Assembly (NCBI GenBank): GCA_019636835.1
Contig: JAHBWU010000014.1
Coordinates: forward strand, 1 to 57,351
Direction: 5' to 3'
Length of the DNA: 57,351 bases
Origin: Nitrospira sp.
Lineage (GTDB): Bacteria; Nitrospirota; Nitrospiria; Nitrospirales; Nitrospiraceae
In this document: piece by piece, positions 12,062 to 21,634 of the stretch
Layout: every line of letters begins with the position of its first letter
Numbering within the stretch: the first letter of the stretch is position 1
Translations under genes and position numbers: made by a program
Notes under the pieces: generated by a model
What the model saw: only the letters and a program-made list of their open reading frames with translations
What the model was told of the DNA's origin: nothing
Database searches by the model: none

Positions 12062-12733
12062 ATGGGTCAAAAAACACATCCAATCGGCTATCGACTCGGC
12101 TACAACTATACCTGGAGTTCTCGCTGGTATGCCGGAAAAGATTACGCCAAACTGCTCCATCAGGACGTCAAGATTAGAAAAATGGTCAAGATGCGGCTGT
12201 ATCATGCCGGTGTATCGAAAGTCGAAATTGAACGTTCTGGCGATCAAACCAGGGTGATCATTCATACAGCCCGTCCCGGCATCATCATCGGGCGAAAAGG
12301 GGCTGAAGTCGATAAGTTGAAGGCCGACCTTGAAAAACAATACGGGGGGCAGGTTTACATTACGGTCAAGGAAATCAAGAAGCCTGAGCTTGACGCACAG
12401 CTGGTCAGCGAAAATGTCGCAACTCAGCTTGAGAAACGCGTAGCTTTTCGGAGAGCCATGAAGCGAAGCGTTCAGTCTGCCCTGAGGCTTGGTGCTCAGG
12501 GTATTAAAATCATGGTGGCTGGTCGCCTAGGTGGTGCCGAAATTGCCAGGACGGAGTGGTATCGAGAAGGACGTGTGCCGTTGCACACGCTCCGTGCCGA
12601 AATTGATTATGGGTTTGCCGAAGCGCACACGACGATGGGGCAGATCGGGGTGAAGACCTGGATCTATAAAGGCGAGCTTCTTCCCGTTCAGCCCATCAAG
12701 GCCGAGTCATCTTTAGATCGACGGTTTGGGTGA
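12062..12733 (+). CDS. rpsC: 30S ribosomal protein S3
   Basis: Forms the mRNA entry tunnel with S4 and S5; 223 residues. The N-terminus [13 protein letters not shown], the KH-domain GXXG region ([15 protein letters not shown]) and the C-terminal [13 protein letters not shown] are all present. The ATG follows a short 30-bp gap. rplP starts 12 bp after its stop. Confidence 0.98.
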   Translation: MGQKTHPIGYRLGYNYTWSSRWYAGKDYAKLLHQDVKIRKMVKMRLYHAGVSKVEIERSGDQTRVIIHTARPGIIIGRKGAEVDKLKADLEKQYGGQVYITVKEIKKPELDAQLVSENVATQLEKRVAFRRAMKRSVQSALRLGAQGIKIMVAGRLGGAEIARTEWYREGRVPLHTLRAEIDYGFAEAHTTMGQIGVKTWIYKGELLPVQPIKAESSLDRRFG

Positions 12734-12745
12734 GGAGATTGAGCT

Positions 12746-13162
12746 GTGTTAGCGCCTAAGAAAGTCAAATTCAGAAAGATGCAGAAAGGCCGGATGACGG
12801 GCAAGGCCTATCGCGGGGGGCAGATCACCTTGGGTGAGTTTGGTCTGAAGGCATTGGAGCCGGGGTGGGTCACCAGCCGACAAATCGAAGCCGCACGTAT
12901 TGCTATTACCCGGTATGTGAAACGGGGAGGGCAAGTGTGGACACGCATTTTCCCAGATAAGCCGATCACTAAAAAGCCGGCCGAAACTCGAATGGGTAAG
13001 GGAAAGGGTAACCCTGAATACTGGGTTGCTGTCGTAAAGCCGGGCAGGATTCTTTACGAGATGGATGGAGTCACTTCCGAAATCGCTCGAGAGGCGTTCC
13101 GTCTTGCTTCCCATAAGTTGCCGATTGCTACAAAGTTGGTCGTCCGCGGCGAGTTTGGGTAA
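12746..13162 (+). CDS. rplP: 50S ribosomal protein L16
   Basis: Large-subunit protein near the A-site tRNA elbow; 138 residues. The GTG start follows GAGGAG at about 12732-12737 and gives [19 protein letters not shown]. Conserved elements are [19 protein letters not shown] and [19 protein letters not shown]; the latter contains the arginine region that is hydroxylated in E. coli. Confidence 0.97.
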   Translation: MLAPKKVKFRKMQKGRMTGKAYRGGQITLGEFGLKALEPGWVTSRQIEAARIAITRYVKRGGQVWTRIFPDKPITKKPAETRMGKGKGNPEYWVAVVKPGRILYEMDGVTSEIAREAFRLASHKLPIATKLVVRGEFG

Positions 13163-13193
13163 GTTTTTGAGAATATAACGAAGGACAAGGGAT

Positions 13194-13409
13194 ATGGCGT
13201 TGGACGTCAAAGAGCTCCAGCAGCTGGGGGCTGGCGAACTCATAGACAAAGAAAAGCAGCTCGTGCAAGAGCTGTTCAATCTACGCTTTCAGTTCGGTTC
13301 CGGGCGTCTTGAGAATCCCATGCAAATCCGGAAGACGAAGCGGGATATTGCGCGGGTGAAAACGGTTCTCCAACAGGTGAAGGCCCGAGCCGAGGGGGCG
13401 AAAAGGTAA
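13194..13409 (+). CDS. rpmC: 50S ribosomal protein L29
   Basis: Small tunnel-exit protein adjoining L23; 71 residues, mostly predicted as two alpha helices. ELFNLRFQFGSGRLENPMQIRKTKRDIARVKT-type sequence is the L29 core (shown here as the family segments LFNLRFQ and IRKTKRDIARVKT). The stop lies 8 bp before rpsQ, so the two are likely translated together. Confidence 0.96.
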   Translation: MALDVKELQQLGAGELIDKEKQLVQELFNLRFQFGSGRLENPMQIRKTKRDIARVKTVLQQVKARAEGAKR

Positions 13410-13417
13410 AGGACGCT

Positions 13418-13684
13418 ATGGCTGAGGTGGTAAAGCGTCGCCATTGGTATGGCGATGTCGTCAGTAATAAGATGCAAAAAACGGTCGTTGTCGTGGTTTC
13501 GAGGTCGGTCGTTCATCCGATCTATAAGAAGGTTCTGAAGCGGGTGACGAGGCTGAAGGCCCACGATGAAAACGGCATGTGTAAAGTGGGAGATCGAGTC
13601 AAGCTTGTGCAGACCAGGCCTCTGAGTAAAGAAAAGAACTGGCGTATTGTTCAAGTCATGGAAAAAGGTCAACCCGAAAAGTAA
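13418..13684 (+). CDS. rpsQ: 30S ribosomal protein S17
   Basis: Primary 16S-binding OB-fold protein of the 30S body; 88 residues. Typical segments are [35 protein letters not shown], and [14 protein letters not shown] near the end. Last gene of the S10 group; a 53-bp gap without a T-run separates it from rplN. Confidence 0.97.
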   Translation: MAEVVKRRHWYGDVVSNKMQKTVVVVVSRSVVHPIYKKVLKRVTRLKAHDENGMCKVGDRVKLVQTRPLSKEKNWRIVQVMEKGQPEK

Positions 13685-13737
13685 GAAACGGTATTTCTTG
13701 TGGTCCTCCGTTTTTTATTGCGCGTAGGAATATAGCG

Positions 13738-14106
13738 ATGATTCAGAACTACACATATATGGACGTGGCCGATAATTCTGGAGCGAAACAGGCCATGTGT
13801 TTTCATGTTTTTGGCGGGACGAGACGGCGCTATGCGTCGCTCGGAGATGTCGTGGTGGTGGCAGTCAAGGAGGCGATCCCTCAAGCCAGTGTGAAGAAAG
13901 GTGATGTGAGTCGAGCCGTCATTGTCCGAACGACCAAGGAGGTTCGTCGGGAAGATGGGTCGTATATTAAGTTTGACCGAAACGCGTGTGTCTTAATCAA
14001 TAAAGATGGCGAGCCGATTGGGACGCGTATATTCGGTCCCGTTGCCCGCGAGCTCCGCTGGAAGAAGTTCATGAAGATCATTTCTCTGGCGCCTGAAGTT
14101 TTGTAG
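13738..14106 (+). CDS. rplN: 50S ribosomal protein L14
   Basis: Subunit-interface protein and binding site of the silencing factor RsfS; 122 residues, exactly the usual length. Starts [18 protein letters not shown] and ends [12 protein letters not shown]. First gene of the spc group, followed 22 bp later by rplX. Confidence 0.98.
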   Translation: MIQNYTYMDVADNSGAKQAMCFHVFGGTRRRYASLGDVVVVAVKEAIPQASVKKGDVSRAVIVRTTKEVRREDGSYIKFDRNACVLINKDGEPIGTRIFGPVARELRWKKFMKIISLAPEVL

Positions 14107-14128
14107 GGCAGAACGAACGAGGAGCATC

Positions 14129-14458
14129 GTGGAAGCACTCCGAAAAAGCAGAATCCGTAAAGGAGATACAGTCGTCGTGGTTTCTGGTCGTGAACGAGGC
14201 AAGACCGGGAAGGTTCTGGCGATCGACCTGCGTGCCGGGAAGGTGGTTGTGGAGAAGCTGAATATCATCAAGCGACACACAAAGCCGAATCAGAAGGCTA
14301 AGCAGGGGGGCATTCTGGAGAAAGAGGCACCTCTTCAGATTTCAAACGTCATGTTTCTCTGCCCGGTCACGCAGAAGCCTACCCGGGTGGGAATTCGTGT
14401 TTTGGAAGACGGGCGACGAGTGCGTTTCAGCAAGAAATCCAACGAGATCGTGGAATAG
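14129..14458 (+). CDS. rplX: 50S ribosomal protein L24
   Basis: Assembly-initiator protein at the tunnel exit with a KOW motif ([20 protein letters not shown] near the N-terminus); 109 residues. GTG start with GAGGAG-like sequence (AACGAGGAGC) just upstream. rplE follows after 8 bp. Confidence 0.96.
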   Translation: MEALRKSRIRKGDTVVVVSGRERGKTGKVLAIDLRAGKVVVEKLNIIKRHTKPNQKAKQGGILEKEAPLQISNVMFLCPVTQKPTRVGIRVLEDGRRVRFSKKSNEIVE

Positions 14459-14466
14459 GGTACCTA

Positions 14467-15111
14467 ATGGCCAAGGAACCGAAAAACCGACCCAGCAAAC
14501 CGTCTGAGCGAAAGTCCTCGAAGAAAGATACGGCTCCGCAATTGGACCAGGGAAGCGAGGAGTCCAAGTTCCGACCACGACTTCGCGATATGTATGAACA
14601 ACACGTAGTTCCGGCGCTCATGAAAGAGTTTGGGTACAAGAACGTGATGCAGGTTCCCAAGCTTGAACGTGTGGTGTTGAACGTCGGAATGGGGGAGGCG
14701 ATTCAGAATGTGAAGCTCTTGGAGAGTGCGGTGGCGGAATTGGGATTGATCACCGGTCAAAAGCCGGTCGTGACCCGAGCCAAGAAAGCCATCGCCGGAT
14801 TCAAGCTCAGGCAAGGATTGCCCATCGGTACGAAGGTGACGCTCCGGAGCCGGCGGATGTATGAATTTTTCGATCGATTGGTAACGTTGGCGCTGCCTCG
14901 AATACGAGACTTCCGCGGCGTCTCCCCGAAGGCCTTTGATGGCCGGGGGAACTATACTCTCGGCTTAAAAGAGCAACTCATCTTCCCTGAAATCAAGTAC
15001 GATGAAGTCGCCTCGATCCATGGGATGGACATTACGGTGGTCACCACGGCCAGGACGAACGACGAAGGGAAGGCTCTTTTGAAGCATCTGGGTATGCCGT
15101 TCCGCACATGA
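14467..15111 (+). CDS. rplE: 50S ribosomal protein L5 with an N-terminal extension
   Basis: Binds 5S rRNA and contacts the P-site tRNA. The conserved core begins near residue 37 ([20 protein letters not shown]) and continues through [31 protein letters not shown] and [16 protein letters not shown] to the normal C-terminus. The product is 214 residues against the usual ~180, because about 35 Lys/Ser/Glu-rich residues precede the core. No alternative start lies at the usual position. The first internal Met (in RDMYEQ) would cut into the core, so the extension appears real. Confidence 0.95.
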   Translation: MAKEPKNRPSKPSERKSSKKDTAPQLDQGSEESKFRPRLRDMYEQHVVPALMKEFGYKNVMQVPKLERVVLNVGMGEAIQNVKLLESAVAELGLITGQKPVVTRAKKAIAGFKLRQGLPIGTKVTLRSRRMYEFFDRLVTLALPRIRDFRGVSPKAFDGRGNYTLGLKEQLIFPEIKYDEVASIHGMDITVVTTARTNDEGKALLKHLGMPFRT

Positions 15112-15156
15112 AAGCGCCATGAGTCAACGGCGTCTGTTTGAACGGAAGGAGTGCGC

Positions 15157-15342
15157 GTGTCACGATTAGCATTGAGAAATAAGGCGGCAACGAAACAAAA
15201 GTTCTCCACGCGGGACTATCATCGGTGTGGAGTCTGTGGTCGAGTCCGCGGCTATCTCAGCCGGTTTCGGATGTGCCGTATTTGTTTTCGGGTAATGACT
15301 CTGCGCGGAGAGATTCCCGGAGTGCGAAAATCTAGTTGGTAG
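15157..15342 (+). CDS. rpsN: 30S ribosomal protein S14, zinc-binding type
   Basis: Head protein of the 30S subunit, short zinc-ribbon form of 61 residues. Two CxxC pairs (CGVC and CRIC) make the zinc site. Two GTG codons are in frame: 15157 lies 6 nt after GGAAGGA and gives [20 protein letters not shown] at the standard 61-residue length, while 15151 abuts the Shine-Dalgarno. The C-terminus is [11 protein letters not shown]. Confidence 0.96.
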   Translation: MSRLALRNKAATKQKFSTRDYHRCGVCGRVRGYLSRFRMCRICFRVMTLRGEIPGVRKSSW

Positions 15343-15391
15343 CTGGTGCCCTCACGCCGGTGGCTGATAATGGAGGATAGAAGGATATAGC

Positions 15392-15787
15392 ATGGTTACC
15401 GATCCAATCGGCGATCTTCTTGTTCGGTTAAAGAATGGCGCTCAACGTCGTTTTGAGACGGTTACAGTTCCTACCTCAAAGCTGAAACGTGCCATTTTGG
15501 AGATTTTGAGGAAGGAAGGCTATGTTGACGCAATCGAGGATGGAGTTCATGACGGGCATCCCATTCTTACTGTGCGTCTTCGATATGTGGGCGAGGGGCA
15601 GCCTATGATCACTGGGCTGGAACGTGTCAGCAAGCCGGGGCGCCGAGTCTATGTCGGCAGTCAGGATATCAAGAAAGTCCGCAATGGGATCGGTGTCTCC
15701 ATCCTTTCTACATCAAAAGGAATCATGACCGACCAAGAATCCCGCAAGAGTCGTCTTGGGGGTGAGGTTCTGTGCTCGGTATGGTAG
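15392..15787 (+). CDS. rpsH: 30S ribosomal protein S8
   Basis: Core 16S rRNA-binding protein; 131 residues. It begins MVTDPIGDLLVRLKNGAQ and ends with the conserved GIGVSILSTSKGIMTD and GGEVLCSVW segments. In E. coli S8 represses the spc operon by binding near rplE; no such site was identified here. Confidence 0.97.
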   Translation: MVTDPIGDLLVRLKNGAQRRFETVTVPTSKLKRAILEILRKEGYVDAIEDGVHDGHPILTVRLRYVGEGQPMITGLERVSKPGRRVYVGSQDIKKVRNGIGVSILSTSKGIMTDQESRKSRLGGEVLCSVW

Positions 15788-15831
15788 GCAGATTGAGATA
15801 TTTCGATCTCGAGTAAAAGGTATAACAGACC

Positions 15832-16368
15832 ATGTCCCGCATTGGAAAAAAGCCGATTGCAATTCCTGGTGGAGTGGAAGTCAAAGTTGCCGGATCAACC
15901 GTGTCTGTCAAAGGCCCATTAGGCAAGCTGGATTGGTCGCTCGTGCAAGGGGTAGACGTTGCCGTTAATAATGGCCAAGTCGTTGTCGGGCGATCGAGTG
16001 AAGATCGCAAATTGAGGGCCTTGCATGGGCTGACCCGTGCGGAATTGAGCAACATGATCCACGGAGTGACCAAGGGGTACGAACGTTCGCTTGAAATCAC
16101 CGGAGTGGGCTACAAGACCCAAATTCAAGGTCGGACATTAAGTTTCAATGTAGGGTATATCAATCCAGTGATCTATCAAGTGCCGACCGGTATCGATGTG
16201 AAAGTGGACAAGCAGACGCTCATCAACATCAAAGGAGTTGATAAGCGCTTGGTGGGTCAGGTGGCGGCTGATCTGCGGGCCATTAAGCCGCCGGATGTCT
16301 ATAAGCAAAAAGGTGTTCGGTACGCGGGCGAGACATTACGCAAGAAAGAAGGCAAGACCGGGAAATAG
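15832..16368 (+). CDS. rplF: 50S ribosomal protein L6
   Basis: Lies near the factor-binding site; 178 residues with two similar domains. Hallmarks are MSRIGKKPIAIPGGVEV at the start and the C-terminal IKPPDVYKQKGVRYAGE, the L6 signature. Followed after 9 bp by rplR. Confidence 0.98.
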   Translation: MSRIGKKPIAIPGGVEVKVAGSTVSVKGPLGKLDWSLVQGVDVAVNNGQVVVGRSSEDRKLRALHGLTRAELSNMIHGVTKGYERSLEITGVGYKTQIQGRTLSFNVGYINPVIYQVPTGIDVKVDKQTLINIKGVDKRLVGQVAADLRAIKPPDVYKQKGVRYAGETLRKKEGKTGK

Positions 16369-16377
16369 GAACTGGCC

Positions 16378-16743
16378 ATGAATGCTGCAGACAAAGTTCG
16401 ACAGCTTGATCGACGTCGCCGACGAGTGAGGCGTGTAATTCAGGGGACGGCACAACGGCCCCGCCTGAACGTATTTAGGAGCGCGGCCCATATTTATGCG
16501 CAGATTATCGATGATATTCGAGGTACCACTCTGGCGGCCGCGTCATCGCTCGATAAATCATTACGTAAGTCCCTCAAGTCGACCGGTGGGATTGAGGCGG
16601 CCAAGGCGGTAGGGAAATTGATTGCCGATCGTGCCAAGGCCGCCAAGGTGAGCGCCGTAGTTTTTGATCGAGGTGGCCGGATGTACCACGGTCGAGTCAA
16701 GGCGCTTGCAGATGCATCGCGTGAAGGGGGTTTGCAATTCTAG
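16378..16743 (+). CDS. rplR: 50S ribosomal protein L18
   Basis: 5S rRNA-binding protein of the central protuberance; 121 residues. The basic N-terminus with [20 protein letters not shown] and the core [15 protein letters not shown] are typical; the C-terminus [26 protein letters not shown] matches the family (segments FDRGG and GRVKALADA). An 81-bp gap follows before rpsE, with no gene or hairpin noticed. Confidence 0.97.
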   Translation: MNAADKVRQLDRRRRRVRRVIQGTAQRPRLNVFRSAAHIYAQIIDDIRGTTLAAASSLDKSLRKSLKSTGGIEAAKAVGKLIADRAKAAKVSAVVFDRGGRMYHGRVKALADASREGGLQF

Positions 16744-16824
16744 ATTGGACTTGGATGCGAGACGGGCAAAGGAAGCGTGTCTTCTGTCGAACCGTAACTG
16801 AACTTAGGACTGAGGGGTAAGAGC

Positions 16825-17334
16825 GTGCGAGTCAATCCCGATGAGTTAAGTTTAAAAGATAAGGTCGTATTTATCAATCGAGTCGCAAAAGTTGTAAAAG
16901 GTGGAAAGCGTTTCAACTTTTGTGCGCTCGTTGTGGTTGGTGACGGTCATGGGTGGGTTGGGATAGGCAAGGGGAAGGCCGCTGAAGTCCCGGTTGCGAT
17001 TTCAAAGGCCGTCGAACAAGCCAAGAAACACCTCGTTCACGTTCCGCTGAAGGGCGGAACTATCCCACATGAGGTGCATGGTCTATTTGGGGCAGAGCAT
17101 GTGTTGCTCAAGCCGGCTGTCGACGGTACCGGAATCATTGCCGGTGGGGCGGTTCGTGCCGTGGTGGAGCTAGTCGGTGCGCATAACGTCATCGCAAAAA
17201 CATTGGGCCGTGGGAACCCCTTCAATACGGTGCGTGCAACGCTGGACGGGCTCACCCAATTGAGAAATTTGGACGATGTTCTTCGCTTCCGCCGGCAAAC
17301 AGTCGCCGAAGAGCGAGAAAGGGCTACGGTTTGA
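16825..17334 (+). CDS. rpsE: 30S ribosomal protein S5
   Basis: Contributes to decoding fidelity and the mRNA entry site; 169 residues. GTG start preceded by GAGGGG. The N-terminal [20 protein letters not shown] and [18 protein letters not shown] are diagnostic. The stop overlaps the rpmD start (TGATG). Confidence 0.97.
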   Translation: MRVNPDELSLKDKVVFINRVAKVVKGGKRFNFCALVVVGDGHGWVGIGKGKAAEVPVAISKAVEQAKKHLVHVPLKGGTIPHEVHGLFGAEHVLLKPAVDGTGIIAGGAVRAVVELVGAHNVIAKTLGRGNPFNTVRATLDGLTQLRNLDDVLRFRRQTVAEERERATV

Positions 17335-17552
17335 TGGGCTCAACAAAGACATCAAAAACTCCAGAACGGGATGGTCAAAGTGTTCGTGTGACATTGAGAC
17401 GGAGTCCGATTGGAACACCTGAACGGCATCGCCTTGTATTGCGTGGTCTGGGTCTTCGGCGCATTCGACAGACGGTTGTCCATCCGGATACGCCTCAGGT
17501 GCGAGGAATGATCTCTAAAGTCGGCTACCTGCTCGAGATTGGAACACCATGA
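17334..17552 (+). CDS. rpmD: 50S ribosomal protein L30
   Basis: Small large-subunit protein; 72 residues. ATG 17334 overlaps the rpsE stop by one base; a TTG at 17331 is a less likely start. The core VRVTLRRSPIGTPERHR followed by LRGLGLRRIRQTVVHPDTP and GMISKVGYLL is L30. About 12 extra N-terminal residues precede the core. The stop overlaps the rplO start (ATGA). Confidence 0.95.
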   Translation: MGSTKTSKTPERDGQSVRVTLRRSPIGTPERHRLVLRGLGLRRIRQTVVHPDTPQVRGMISKVGYLLEIGTP

Positions 17553-17998
17553 ACCTCCATGATTTAGCTCCCGCACGAGGAGCAAAGAAGCGACGCAAGC
17601 GTATAGGACGAGGACCCGGGTCCGGTCACGGGAAGACCGCCACTAAAGGTCATAAGGGACTGCTGGCTCGATCAGGAGGAGGCAAGCGTCCAGGATTTGA
17701 GGGCGGGCAGATGCCGTTGGTGCGTCGGCTGCCAAAGTTCGGGTTTACCAACCCGTCCCGGACGGAATATAGCATCGTCAACATTAAGAGTTTGGAACGG
17801 TGGGTCGGCAACGAGACGATCACGCCACAAGCCATGGTTGACGCTGGATTAGTGAAGCGAAAAAAGCTGCCGATTAAAATTCTTGGCAATGGTGAGTTGA
17901 AGAAATCGCTCGTTGTTCAGGCACATAAGTTCAGTAAATCGGCTGAAGCAAAGATCCAAGCAGCCGGAGGGCGAGTCGAGGTCATCGGCGGTGCTTGA
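17549..17998 (+). CDS. rplO: 50S ribosomal protein L15
   Basis: Late-assembly 23S-binding protein; 149 residues. It starts MNLHDLAPARGAKKRRKRIG, followed by the Gly-rich basic stretch RGPGSGHGKTATKGHKG, and has the signature GGQMPLVRRLPKFGF. It overlaps rpmD by 4 bp and the start of secY by 8 bp. Confidence 0.97.
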   Translation: MNLHDLAPARGAKKRRKRIGRGPGSGHGKTATKGHKGLLARSGGGKRPGFEGGQMPLVRRLPKFGFTNPSRTEYSIVNIKSLERWVGNETITPQAMVDAGLVKRKKLPIKILGNGELKKSLVVQAHKFSKSAEAKIQAAGGRVEVIGGA

Positions 17999-19310
17999 AC
18001 GGCTCCTGACCAGTTTTCAGAATATTTTCAAGATTCCCGAGCTGCGTACTCGTGTTCTCTTCACGCTCGGAATGCTTGTGGTGTACCGGGTCGGTTCCCA
18101 CATCCCGACTCCCGGTATCAACGGTGAAGCTCTTTCCGAGTTTCTGCAGAAACAGGGCGGGGCGTTGCTGGGGTTTCTCGACATTTTCTCCGGCGGGTCA
18201 TTATCCCGTCTGACGATCTTTGCGCTGGGCATCATGCCGTACATCAGCGCATCGATCATCCTCCAATTGTTGACCGTCGTCATCCCTCATTTGACCAAAT
18301 TGGCCAAGGAAGGTGAACGAGGTCGGAAGAAAATCATTCAGTATACCCGGTTCGGGACGATTGGTATTGCCCTGATTCAAGGGTTTGGTATTGCGGTTGG
18401 GTTGGAACAAATGAATCAGGGAGCATTCGTGCTCAATGCCGGATGGGGATTCCGTCTCATGACGGTCATCACGTTGACGGCCGGTACGGGTTTCCTGATG
18501 TGGCTCGGTGAACAGATCACTGAGCGAGGAATCGGCAATGGAATCTCTTTAATCATTTTTGCCGGGATTGTCGCCAGGCTGCCTGCGGCCGTGGCGCAAA
18601 CCTACAATCTGTACGAAATCGGCCAGCTCAATGCGTTCTTATTGATTGCATTGGCTCTATTAATGGTCGGTGTTGTCGCCGCGATTGTTTTTTTAGAAAG
18701 CGGGCGGCGGAAAATTCCGGTGCAGTATGCAAAGCGGGTGATCGGGCGACGGGTCTATGGAGGGCAGAGTACGCATATTCCGTTGAAAATCAATACGGCT
18801 GGGGTCATTCCTCCCATATTCGCCTCGTCCATCATCGCGTTTCCTGCGACCATTGCGGGGTTTTTTGAAACGCCATGGGTGAAAGCGATCGGAGCGCAGC
18901 TGGCCCCGGGATCGCTGCTCTACACGGTGATGTATGTGGGGCTCATCATCTTTTTCTGCTTCTTCTATACCGCGGTGGTTCTTAACCCCGTCGATATGGC
19001 CGACAACATGAAAAAGTATGGAGGTTTTATTCCTGGTATCAGGCCCGGTCAACGCACGTCTGACTATATTTACAATGTCCTGACGAAGATTACATTTGCC
19101 GGCGCCATCTATCTGGCTGTCGTCTGCGTGATTCCTGAATTGTTGATTTATAAGTTGAATGTTCCCTTTTATTTTGGCGGTACCTCCCTGTTGATCGTTA
19201 TTGGTGTGGGCCTGGATACAGCCCAGCAAATTGAATCCCATATGTTGATGCGAAATTATGAGGGTTTTTTAGGCAAGGGTATGGCTCCATTGCGCGGAAG
19301 AAGTGGTTAG
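17991..19310 (+). CDS. secY: Preprotein translocase subunit SecY
   Basis: Ten-TM channel of the Sec translocon in the inner membrane; 439 residues. GTG 17991 inside the rplO 3' end gives MLERLLTSFQNIFKIPELRT, the standard N-terminus, with GAGG about 10 nt upstream. A longer frame from 17913 would lie wholly inside rplO and is rejected. Plug and pore-ring segments such as LGIMPYISASIILQLL and the cytosolic loop with GGFIPGIRPG are conserved. Translationally coupled to rplO. Confidence 0.97.
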   Translation: MLERLLTSFQNIFKIPELRTRVLFTLGMLVVYRVGSHIPTPGINGEALSEFLQKQGGALLGFLDIFSGGSLSRLTIFALGIMPYISASIILQLLTVVIPHLTKLAKEGERGRKKIIQYTRFGTIGIALIQGFGIAVGLEQMNQGAFVLNAGWGFRLMTVITLTAGTGFLMWLGEQITERGIGNGISLIIFAGIVARLPAAVAQTYNLYEIGQLNAFLLIALALLMVGVVAAIVFLESGRRKIPVQYAKRVIGRRVYGGQSTHIPLKINTAGVIPPIFASSIIAFPATIAGFFETPWVKAIGAQLAPGSLLYTVMYVGLIIFFCFFYTAVVLNPVDMADNMKKYGGFIPGIRPGQRTSDYIYNVLTKITFAGAIYLAVVCVIPELLIYKLNVPFYFGGTSLLIVIGVGLDTAQQIESHMLMRNYEGFLGKGMAPLRGRSG

Positions 19311-19314
19311 GAAC

Positions 19315-19971
19315 ATGCGGCTTGTGTTTCTCGGTGCTCCGGGTGTTGGGAAAGGTACACAGGCTGATAAAGTCGCTGCTCAGTATCGCATTCGTAAAGT
19401 TTCGACCGGTGATTTGCTTCGTGAGGCGGTTCGGAATAAGACACCCCTTGGCCTTGAAGCTAAAGAGCATATGGATCAGGGAAGATTGGTCCCGGATTCA
19501 GTCGTCATCGGACTGGTGCGGGAGAAATTGGCTGATCCATCACATGCCAATGGGTTTATTCTCGATGGGTTTCCAAGGACGGTCCCTCAGGCGGAAGTGC
19601 TTGCGAAGGTGCTTGTAGAACGAGGTCTCCAGCTGGATCGAGTGATTAATTTCAAAGTTTCTAGAGAGGAAATCGTGAAGCGGCTGAGCGGGCGTCGGAG
19701 CTGTCCCAAGTGTCAGGCGACCTATCATGTAGAGTTCGCTCCATCCAAGAACGGCACGCTCTGCGAGCGGTGCGGAGAAGCGTTGATACAGCGAAGTGAT
19801 GATAAGCAAGAGGCGATCGAGATGCGCCTCCGTGTGTACGAAGAGCAGACGGCGCCGCTGATCAACTTTTATGAGAAGCAGCGGTTATTGTCGCATCTTA
19901 ACGGTGCTGAGGCGGTTGAAACGGTATACCACAACCTCGTGAAAGCGCTCGCGGCACCCCAGACGGCATGA
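19315..19971 (+). CDS. adk: Adenylate kinase, zinc-LID type
   Basis: Interconverts AMP and ATP with two ADP in the cytosol; 218 residues. The P-loop GAPGVGKGTQ is at residues 7-16, and the AMP-binding region is DGFPRT. The LID domain carries four cysteines in two CxxC pairs (CPKC and CERC), so it probably holds a structural zinc. ATG 19315 is chosen for the MRLVFLGAPG start; a GTG at 19303 overlapping secY would add four residues. The stop overlaps the map start (ATGA). Confidence 0.97.
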   Translation: MRLVFLGAPGVGKGTQADKVAAQYRIRKVSTGDLLREAVRNKTPLGLEAKEHMDQGRLVPDSVVIGLVREKLADPSHANGFILDGFPRTVPQAEVLAKVLVERGLQLDRVINFKVSREEIVKRLSGRRSCPKCQATYHVEFAPSKNGTLCERCGEALIQRSDDKQEAIEMRLRVYEEQTAPLINFYEKQRLLSHLNGAEAVETVYHNLVKALAAPQTA

Positions 19972-20726
19972 TCATTCTGAAAACGCCCGCCGAGATTGCG
20001 GTGATGGCAGAGGCGTCAAGAGTGGTGGCTGAAGCGCTCGCGATTGTGAAGAAAGCGGTCTGTCCTGGTATCAGCACGGACGAGCTGGACCGTATTGCCG
20101 AAGAGGCGATACGGTCCAGAGGGGCGATTCCGGCGTTCAAAGGCTACCGGAACTATCCCAAGACCCTCTGTGCATCCGTGAACGAGCAGGTCGTTCACGG
20201 TATCCCATCGAAGCGAAAGCTGAAGGATGGGGATATCATCGGGCTGGATCTCGGTGCTATTGTGGGTGGGTTTTATGGGGATTCAGCGGTAACCGTGGCG
20301 GTTGGCCGGATCCGGGAGGAGACGACAAAGTTGGTTCAGGTGACGGAAGAGGCACTCTATCTTGGGATCAAGCAGGCAGTGGTCGGCAACCGTTTGACGG
20401 ATATTTCGAACGCTGTGCAACAACATGTTGAATCCGCCGGCTTCTCAGTTGTCACCGAGTTTGTGGGTCATGGGATTGGTCGACAACTGCATGAAGAACC
20501 TCAAGTTCCTAATTATGGGAAGCCTGGTCAGGGGCCTCGCTTGCAGCCTGGTATGGTCCTGGCGATCGAACCAATGGTGAACATGGGTCGGAGTGCCGTT
20601 CGTGTTCTTGAGGATCGGTGGACAGCGATCACGGTCGATGGGAGCTTATCTGCTCACTTCGAGCATACGATCGCCATCCAACCGAGCGGAGCGCCCCGCA
20701 TTTTAAGTCAATTGGAGAAGACCTAG
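19968..20726 (+). CDS. map: Methionine aminopeptidase, type I
   Basis: Removes initiator methionine from nascent proteins; 252 residues. Metal ligands are recognisable: Asp in [19 protein letters not shown] (two Asp), His in [12 protein letters not shown], Glu in LAIEPM, and Glu in FEHTIAI. It overlaps adk by 4 bp and precedes infA by 28 bp, the standard secY-adk-map-infA order. Confidence 0.97.
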   Translation: MIILKTPAEIAVMAEASRVVAEALAIVKKAVCPGISTDELDRIAEEAIRSRGAIPAFKGYRNYPKTLCASVNEQVVHGIPSKRKLKDGDIIGLDLGAIVGGFYGDSAVTVAVGRIREETTKLVQVTEEALYLGIKQAVVGNRLTDISNAVQQHVESAGFSVVTEFVGHGIGRQLHEEPQVPNYGKPGQGPRLQPGMVLAIEPMVNMGRSAVRVLEDRWTAITVDGSLSAHFEHTIAIQPSGAPRILSQLEKT

Positions 20727-20754
20727 TTTACTTATCAAGAGAGATACAGAAGGC

Positions 20755-20973
20755 GTGGCAAAAGAAGACATTATTGAAATCCAGGGCTCGGTAGCGGAGA
20801 CGCTTCCTAACGCCATGTTTCGGGTCAAGCTGGATAATGGCCATGTCATATTGGCTCACATCTCAGGGAAAATGCGGATGCATTTTATCCGTATCCTTCC
20901 CGGCGATAAGGTCACGGTGGAAATGTCACCATACGATTTGACCAGGGGCCGAATCACCTATCGCTTTAAGTAA
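20755..20973 (+). CDS. infA: Translation initiation factor IF-1
   Basis: OB-fold factor occupying the ribosomal A site during initiation; 72 residues, exactly typical. GTG start after AGAAGG. The sequence [19 protein letters not shown] and the ending [16 protein letters not shown] are near-universal. Confidence 0.98.
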   Translation: MAKEDIIEIQGSVAETLPNAMFRVKLDNGHVILAHISGKMRMHFIRILPGDKVTVEMSPYDLTRGRITYRFK

Positions 20974-20991
20974 CGGGAGTGGCGAATTGTT

Positions 20992-21105
20992 ATGAAGGTC
21001 AAATCATCAGTGAAGCCCATATGTGCCAAATGCAAGGTTGTGCGTCGCCGGGGAGTTGTGCGGATTCTGTGCAAAAACCCACGGCATAAGCAGCGACAAG
21101 GATAA
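20992..21105 (+). CDS. rpmJ: 50S ribosomal protein L36
   Basis: 37-residue zinc-binding protein of the large subunit. Translation from ATG 20992 reads [20 protein letters not shown] and ends NPRHKQRQG. The Cys pair CAKC, the later Cys in RILCKN and the His in NPRHKQ form the C+ zinc site, so this is the zinc-dependent paralogue type. The start is preceded by a GGGAG about 15 bp upstream, a rather long spacing. It ends the spc group. Confidence 0.95.
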   Translation: MKVKSSVKPICAKCKVVRRRGVVRILCKNPRHKQRQG

Positions 21106-21123
21106 TAGGGAGCCTCGAACTGT

Positions 21124-21170
21124 CACCCTTGAGCTCCGAGCTGGTATGGCAGACCAACTAGCTAAGGGTG
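21124..21170 (+). promoter_or_regulatory. Structured leader upstream of the alpha operon
   Basis: CACCCTT-G-AGCT (21124-21135) pairs with AGCT-AAGGGTG (21160-21170), an 11-bp stem with one bulged G. An inner TGGT (21142-21145) can pair with ACCA (21153-21156). No T-run follows, so it is not an intrinsic terminator. It lies 38 bp before the rpsM ATG, where in E. coli S4 binds a pseudoknot to repress rpsM-rpsK-rpsD-rpoA-rplQ. An S4-type control role is an inference from position. Confidence 0.55.
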
Positions 21171-21208
21171 TGATGATCTAGTGCTCAGTACTCATAGCGG
21201 GAGGGAGC

Positions 21209-21607
21209 ATGGCACGTATTGCCGGCATCGATTTGCCACGGAATAAACGAACGGATATCGGATTGAGCTACATCTATGGGATCGGACGTATGTCGGCTCA
21301 GAAGATTCTCAGTGAAGCGGGGATCGATGGAGCGGTCCGTGTCAAGGACCTGAGCGAAGATAAGATCGTCAAGTTGCGTGAAATCATTGAGCGTGATTAC
21401 CGAGTCGAAGGAGATCTGCGCAAAGAAGTGTCGCTGAACATTAAGCGGCTGATTGATACGGGGACCTATCGAGGGTTGCGTCATCGCAAGGGCCTGCCCG
21501 TCCGCGGACAACGAACCAAGACCAATGCTCGGACGCGTAAAGGACGGCGCGCAGGCGTCAGCAGCAAGCCGAGACCTACGGTGACCAAAGGGGCCTCAAG
21601 CACCTAG
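21209..21607 (+). CDS. rpsM: 30S ribosomal protein S13
   Basis: Head protein contacting tRNAs and bridging to the 50S subunit; 132 residues, with a slightly long basic tail. It begins [14 protein letters not shown], contains [13 protein letters not shown], and has the conserved [20 protein letters not shown] segment. GGGAGGGAGC precedes the ATG. First gene of the alpha group. Confidence 0.97.
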   Translation: MARIAGIDLPRNKRTDIGLSYIYGIGRMSAQKILSEAGIDGAVRVKDLSEDKIVKLREIIERDYRVEGDLRKEVSLNIKRLIDTGTYRGLRHRKGLPVRGQRTKTNARTRKGRRAGVSSKPRPTVTKGASST

Positions 21608-21634
21608 TCTACCGAAACAGCCGGAGGAGTTCGC

